Below, in pieces: positions 59,986 through 64,000 of a stretch of DNA of 64,000 bases. Every line of letters begins with the position of its first letter. Position 1 is the stretch's first letter. The notes beneath the pieces were generated by a model. The model saw nothing but the letters and a program-made list of their open reading frames with translations, did not search any database and was not told the origin of the DNA. Source of the stretch: Colius striatus (taxonomy: Eukaryota; Chordata; Aves; Coliiformes; Coliidae); the NCBI RefSeq assembly GCF_028858725.1, contig NC_084769.1, positions 12,959,501 through 13,023,500 on the forward strand, read 5' to 3'. A program made the position numbers and the translations under genes.

Positions 59986-60957
59986 GCCTCCAAGGACGTG
60001 CTGCCAGCTCCTCAGCATCACAGGGAGGGTGGTACTTGGGAGTTTTCCTGGGCACTGGTGGGAAAGCAAAGTGTCAGGGCTGGGAGTGTCAGCGTGAGAG
60101 GCTGCTGCCTCTGGGGCACCACCTGAACCCAGCTCTGAGCAAGGTCAGGATGCCCATTCAGCCCCAAAGCCACCCCAATTTGCTCTTCCCCATGGCCACA
60201 GCCCTCATGCCTTTCACCCCTTCTCTAAGAGAAGTGGCCACCAAATGACTTGCTGCCAGCACCAGGGATGATTTGGTGACATTGGTGATACATCTCAAGG
60301 TATCTTTATGCCATGTGTTACCTGCTCCCTGCAGACAGCCGGGTTGGCAGCAGGCACTCAGCCCCTGTGAGCCTGGGCTGTGCAGGCTGCATCATTGCCC
60401 CAGGGAGGGATGAAATATTCATGGTGAAAAGCGAGTGAGAAAGCGAGCAGTTGACTCTGTGGCCAAGCAATTAGGGCATGGGAGAGAGGGAGCTTAGTTA
60501 TTGAAAGCCAGCAGAGCACCAGGGAAAGCAAAGCCCCGCAGCACCCTGCTGCCAGCAGTGGGAAAACCTCTGGGACAACAGAAACCCTCACTTGCTGCTT
60601 CCCCATGGAATCCCACTGGCATTCATGTACTCTTTTTGCAAGGGATGCAATTTGGTCCCCAAACCAAACACTACTCCCCCAGCACTGCCCTGTATCTGTC
60701 TGGGTGCTGGGCTGTGCTTCCTCCCACCACAGAGCACCCAAACCCATGCCTGAGTGGGAGAGGAGGTTGGGGCCGTGGGAGCACCGGCCCTCCCAATGCA
60801 CAGCCTGTGCCAAAATGGCTTGTCAACATTATCTTCCTTCTTTTTTTTTCCCTTTTGGCACCATGGGAATTCTTTTATTCCATCAGCTACAGAAAATGGA
60901 TGCATCCTGCAGTTAGACATCGTGGCTTGAAGCTTTCAGTCCCTTAAATCATCTTCC

Positions 60958-61352
60958 CATGATTTGCGAGACCTGGGGCTGTTTAGTCTAGAAAAGAAAA
61001 GACTGAAGGGAGGCCTCATCAACACTTATAAGTGCCTAAAGGATGAGTGGCAGATGGATGTGGGGACACTTTATTCTGTAGTGCCCAGTGACAGGACAAG
61101 GGGTAAAGGACACAAGCTGGAACACAAAAAGCTCCACTTAAACACAAGGGAAAATCTCATTGCTGTTGAGGTGAGGGAGCCCTGGCACAGGCTGCCCAGG
61201 GAAGGTGTGGAGGCCCCTTCCTTGGAAGTCTTCAAGACCCATCTGGATGCATTCCTGTGTGACCTGATCTAAGGGAAACTGCTTTAGCAGGGGGTTGGAC
61301 TGGATGATCTCTGGAGGTCCCTTCCAACCCTGACCATTCTGTGATTCTATGA
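60958..61352 (+). mobile_element. CR1 LINE fragment (ORF2 end plus 3' UTR)
   Basis: Forward frame 60964-61272 gives the CR1 ORF2 end: [58 protein letters not shown], then CDLI and stop. The 3' UTR ends in 'ttggactggatgatctctgg', 'cccttccaaccctgaccatt', 'ctgtgattctatgac'. The 103 codons preserved are uninterrupted. Confidence 0.95.
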
Positions 61353-62104
61353 CTTATGGGAAGGTGAAATCCTCCTCTGGTGCAGCTGCTGTAACACCTT
61401 CCCAGAAGAAGCCCCACCACAGAGAAGTGATGTGGTGGCACAAGGTGTGAGAGGGGCTGAGCCCCATCTCCTGCCCCACTGAGCCCCCTGGCCACCCCAC
61501 AAATTGCCCTCTGCCCCAGTTGACACTGGCAGCTCTGCCCAGGTCACCCTGCAGCTTCCCTCACACCCTGCAGCCTCCCAGCGCCAAGGGAGGGGATCGG
61601 TGCTAGCGGGAGGCCCAGCTCCCCAAGGGTGTCTGCAGGAGCAGCCCTGGGCCACCAAAACCCCACAGCAGCCTTTTTACTTGCAAATGGGGCAAAATCA
61701 GTGGGGAAATCCCCCAGCCACAGCAAACATGGCACTGGGAGGCCATTTTCAGCCCCGCTCCTGGAAGCACAGAGTCACCTGCATACTAAATAGCCAGATG
61801 TTATTTGGCTTGATCAAATTAAACAGAGTTTTTAAGTTCTCCCTTTGGATTTATCTGTAGTAAATTATGTTGAGAGAAGCAGCTAATTGAAGGGTTACTT
61901 TTAAGAAATGTTGGCAGCTGGCTGGGTTGGAGCTGCTGTCCCTGTGCCAGGCCAGGGGTGGCTCTTGGGATGCTGACAGGGTCCACGTCTTCCCCTAACG
62001 CTTTGTGGGCTTGGCTGAAACACTGGGACCACAGGGAGAGCTCCAGAAAGAAATTTGTTTTAAGTTCTGGACTGAAAGATTTCTCCCTCCTTCCTGCTTT
62101 CAGA

Positions 62105-62300
62105 TTCATTTATTTCATTTCCCCCTTTGAAATAAAGACTAATGTTGCTGAATCCAAAAGCATGGCTCTTCTGTCTCGCCTCGTAAGGAAAGAAAATAGC
62201 CTTGCTCCCCTTTTAATGCTAATGCATGAAAAATCTCCCAACAAAATCTCCATTCATCAAGCCAGATTGAAGGGCACACAACGGAGGAGCTCATTGCCCT
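62105..62300. promoter_or_regulatory. Candidate conserved non-coding element C with POU-like site
   Basis: AT-rich, repeat-free island. It contains atgctaat (62216-62223), one base from the octamer, running into an atgcat palindrome (62222-62227). No coding potential. Assigned from motif texture only. Confidence 0.22.
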
Positions 62301-62636
62301 GCTGCCTTTTACCTTGTTCCTCCGGTTGTGTTTTCAAGTGGTGTGATTAAGAAGATTGCTTTTGCTTTTAGGCGTCACAGGATGGAAGATTTACAGCAAG
62401 AGGAAGCAAGAAAGGACATGGGTGCAGCTTTACATGGAAAGCAGAGCGTTTCCTAAGAGTCAAGATTGAGGCACCAAGTTTGAGGCACAAGGGGATTTTC
62501 AGCATGTCACAGCAGGGTGGTGGGCAGGTGCTGGGGGCAGAGGGCTCAGGCTGGGCCTGTGGTGATGGAGATGAGGGTGAGGTGATGGGGAGCCACTCCA
62601 CCACCTTTATCAACCAACAACCAAGTAACATTGACT

Positions 62637-62810
62637 GGCCTCAACCCAAGATTTTAAACAATTATTTATAGAAATAATAGAGAAGTCAAATAACTCAAAT
62701 GAATGATAACATTTCAAAGAAATGATTTCCTACAAATGAACACAAATGGTTTCAATATATAAAGCATTAACTCCAGGAGTGGGGAAATTCATCCTAATTA
62801 GAGGTGTGCT
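62637..62810. promoter_or_regulatory. Candidate conserved non-coding element D
   Basis: AT-rich, repeat-free island with the palindromic homeodomain site ctaattag (62794-62801) and several caaat/aaatga words. Flanks are GC-rich. Assigned from motif texture only. Confidence 0.22.
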
Positions 62811-63189
62811 TGGGCTGTGGCATGTTCATCAGGGCGCTTGGGCTGCTGCCCGATATCCTTTATCAGCTGCAAACTCATACTTTCTTCCCTCCCACATAAA
62901 CTCCTCGTGGCTTTTACTTTTGGGTAACACATGTCCATGGTGAGCTTTTCCTTTTTGCCCCTCAGCTGCTCCACTTTGTCCCATTCAGTGGGGGGCCACA
63001 GCCCAGCCATTAGGCTCACCTGCTCTAAAGTAACTTTATCTTGCATGGAAATTTGCATGGAGCACTTTCATTCTGGCCTCCCTCTACCAGCAGCTGAATT
63101 CACCAAGAGGGAGGAGCTCCAGTATCCACAACAATCCTGATGCCACCAGACAGGAGATGCTCCCCCAGCCCTCCCAGCCAAACCCCATC

Positions 63190-63345
63190 GCTTAGCCAAA
63201 TAGGGACCATATCTCTAATCAGCTGGCAAGGCAGACATTTTGTAGGCATAATGCAGTTTCTTCCACTTAATCTAATCACTGCATAATTAGATTACCTTCC
63301 CTGGCACCTATTTATGTGTCCCAAAGTCACGTGCTTCCCACCTTT
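63190..63345. promoter_or_regulatory. Candidate conserved non-coding element E with homeodomain dyad and E-box
   Basis: taatctaat (63268-63276) and attagatta (63286-63294) form a perfect 9-bp inverted repeat with a 9-base spacer; each arm carries TAAT cores. A cacgtg E-box follows at 63328-63333. The arrangement suits a dimeric homeodomain target. Function is inferred. Confidence 0.28.
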
Positions 63346-64000
63346 TATTTTTATCCTTCCAGGCAGATGACATTGGACAATGCAATCAGTGATGACAGAA
63401 AGTTTCTGTTTTGATTAATGAGAGAGCAAAGTTCTGGGGAAAGGAGAGACAGAAAAGCAGGGATGGAGGAGGGCTCATGATAATTGAGGATGATTAGGGC
63501 TAATTGCCCTGTGTTACTGCCAGTTGCAGTTTCCAAGGCAGAACTATTGGGCTGTGAAGGTCTGGAGATATGTCTCAGAGAGAGGGTGAGGTGGGCCACC
63601 CGCTGCAGACTGCCAAGTTGCCCACAGGACTCACTGCCCACAGGACTCTCTGCTGCTCGTGGAGCCCTGCCACCATATGTGGGGCAGGGCAAGTGATGCA
63701 ACAGGGACATTGGCCTGGCAGATCCAGCCATGGCAGTAGGATGGAGGAAGAAGCTTGGTTTGCTGTGGGAGCACCATATGGAGACAGCTAGTAGCAGTGA
63801 TACTTGGTCCATTGCCATAGCACCACGTGGGCAGACAAACACAAAACCCAGCCGTGGTTTCTGCCAGCAAATTTCCCCACTGGGAAAACCAGAAAGTGTC
63901 TGTCTGCCCCCAGCATCCTTCCTCCTTCTGTCCCTCCCACATGGCTGGCTCAGTCTCTGAAGCGCGACAGTTTATATCCCTCATAAACCCCAACACTGGC

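Larger units (their letters stand above)
51483..64000. other. Intergenic region downstream of HSPBAP1
   Basis: About 12.5 kb, more GC-rich than the introns, with three CR1 fragments (52421-53052, 57383-57480, 60958-61352). I checked the open frames here for exons of the human neighbours on this side (PARP14/PARP15-type macrodomain or ART domains) and recognised none. Frames of up to 186 codons exist, but none has domain-like composition or paired splice sites that I can support. Several AT-rich islands near the right end are listed separately. Confidence 0.7.

Noticed and set aside
60501..60947. Overlapping 100-150 codon frames on both strands near 60.4-60.9 kb.
   Set aside because: Mutually overlapping frames in GC-rich DNA without recognisable motifs; composition explains them.
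1..64000. Search for CRISPR arrays, tRNA, rRNA, prokaryotic operons, endogenous viral genes or an unknown multi-gene system.
   Set aside because: No regularly spaced repeats, tRNA box A/B pattern, rRNA-like sequence or retroviral domain was seen. The window is ordinary bird chromosomal DNA with two conserved genes and CR1 repeats.

Overview
This window is vertebrate nuclear DNA, almost certainly from a bird. The main reason is the repeat content: about a dozen 5'-truncated CR1 LINE fragments share the typical 3' tail (a 'ttggactagatgatctctaaaggtc'-like segment and an ATTCTATG-type end). They lie among AT-rich introns and one very GC-rich CpG island. I see no operons, CRISPR arrays, tRNA or rRNA genes, or prokaryotic or viral genes. 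I cannot name the species.

Two protein genes are supported, arranged head to head around one CpG island. On the minus strand, 13755-14130 is the first coding exon of SLC49A4 (DIRC2), a lysosomal multi-pass transporter. The rest of that gene would lie to the left, so 1-13754 reads as part of its first intron and continues past the window edge. On the plus strand, HSPBAP1 (HSPB1-associated protein 1, a JmjC/cupin-8 family protein) is complete in eight coding exons from 14689 to 51411. Every splice phase agrees, and the exons join into a 487-codon frame, close to the length of the human protein. The JmjC metal-ligand pattern is present (H167-x-D169 in exon 4, H249 in exon 6).

Layout: 1-13.5 kb, AT-rich SLC49A4 intron with three CR1 fragments; 13.56-15.06 kb, CpG island with a 558-bp interval between the two start codons, which must hold both promoters (GC box, NRF1-like site, G-quadruplex motif); 14.7-51.4 kb, HSPBAP1, with introns of 11.8, 5.6, 4.1, 2.6, 8.1, 2.9 and 0.2 kb; 51.4-64 kb, intergenic DNA, more GC-rich, with three CR1 fragments and no exon I can recognise. 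Its right half has several short AT-rich islands dense in homeodomain-, POU- and SOX-type words, which look like conserved non-coding elements.

The two genes are not known to act in one pathway: one is a lysosomal membrane carrier, the other a partner of the small heat-shock protein HSPB1. Their link here is the shared promoter. The same pair is adjacent and divergent in human 3q21, so this is conserved synteny. I found no convincing new biological system. The points most worth a second look are the promoter interval, the hairpin at the start of SLC49A4, a basic cluster in the HSPBAP1 tail, the very short HSPBAP1 3' UTR, and the candidate regulatory islands at 57.7-63.4 kb.
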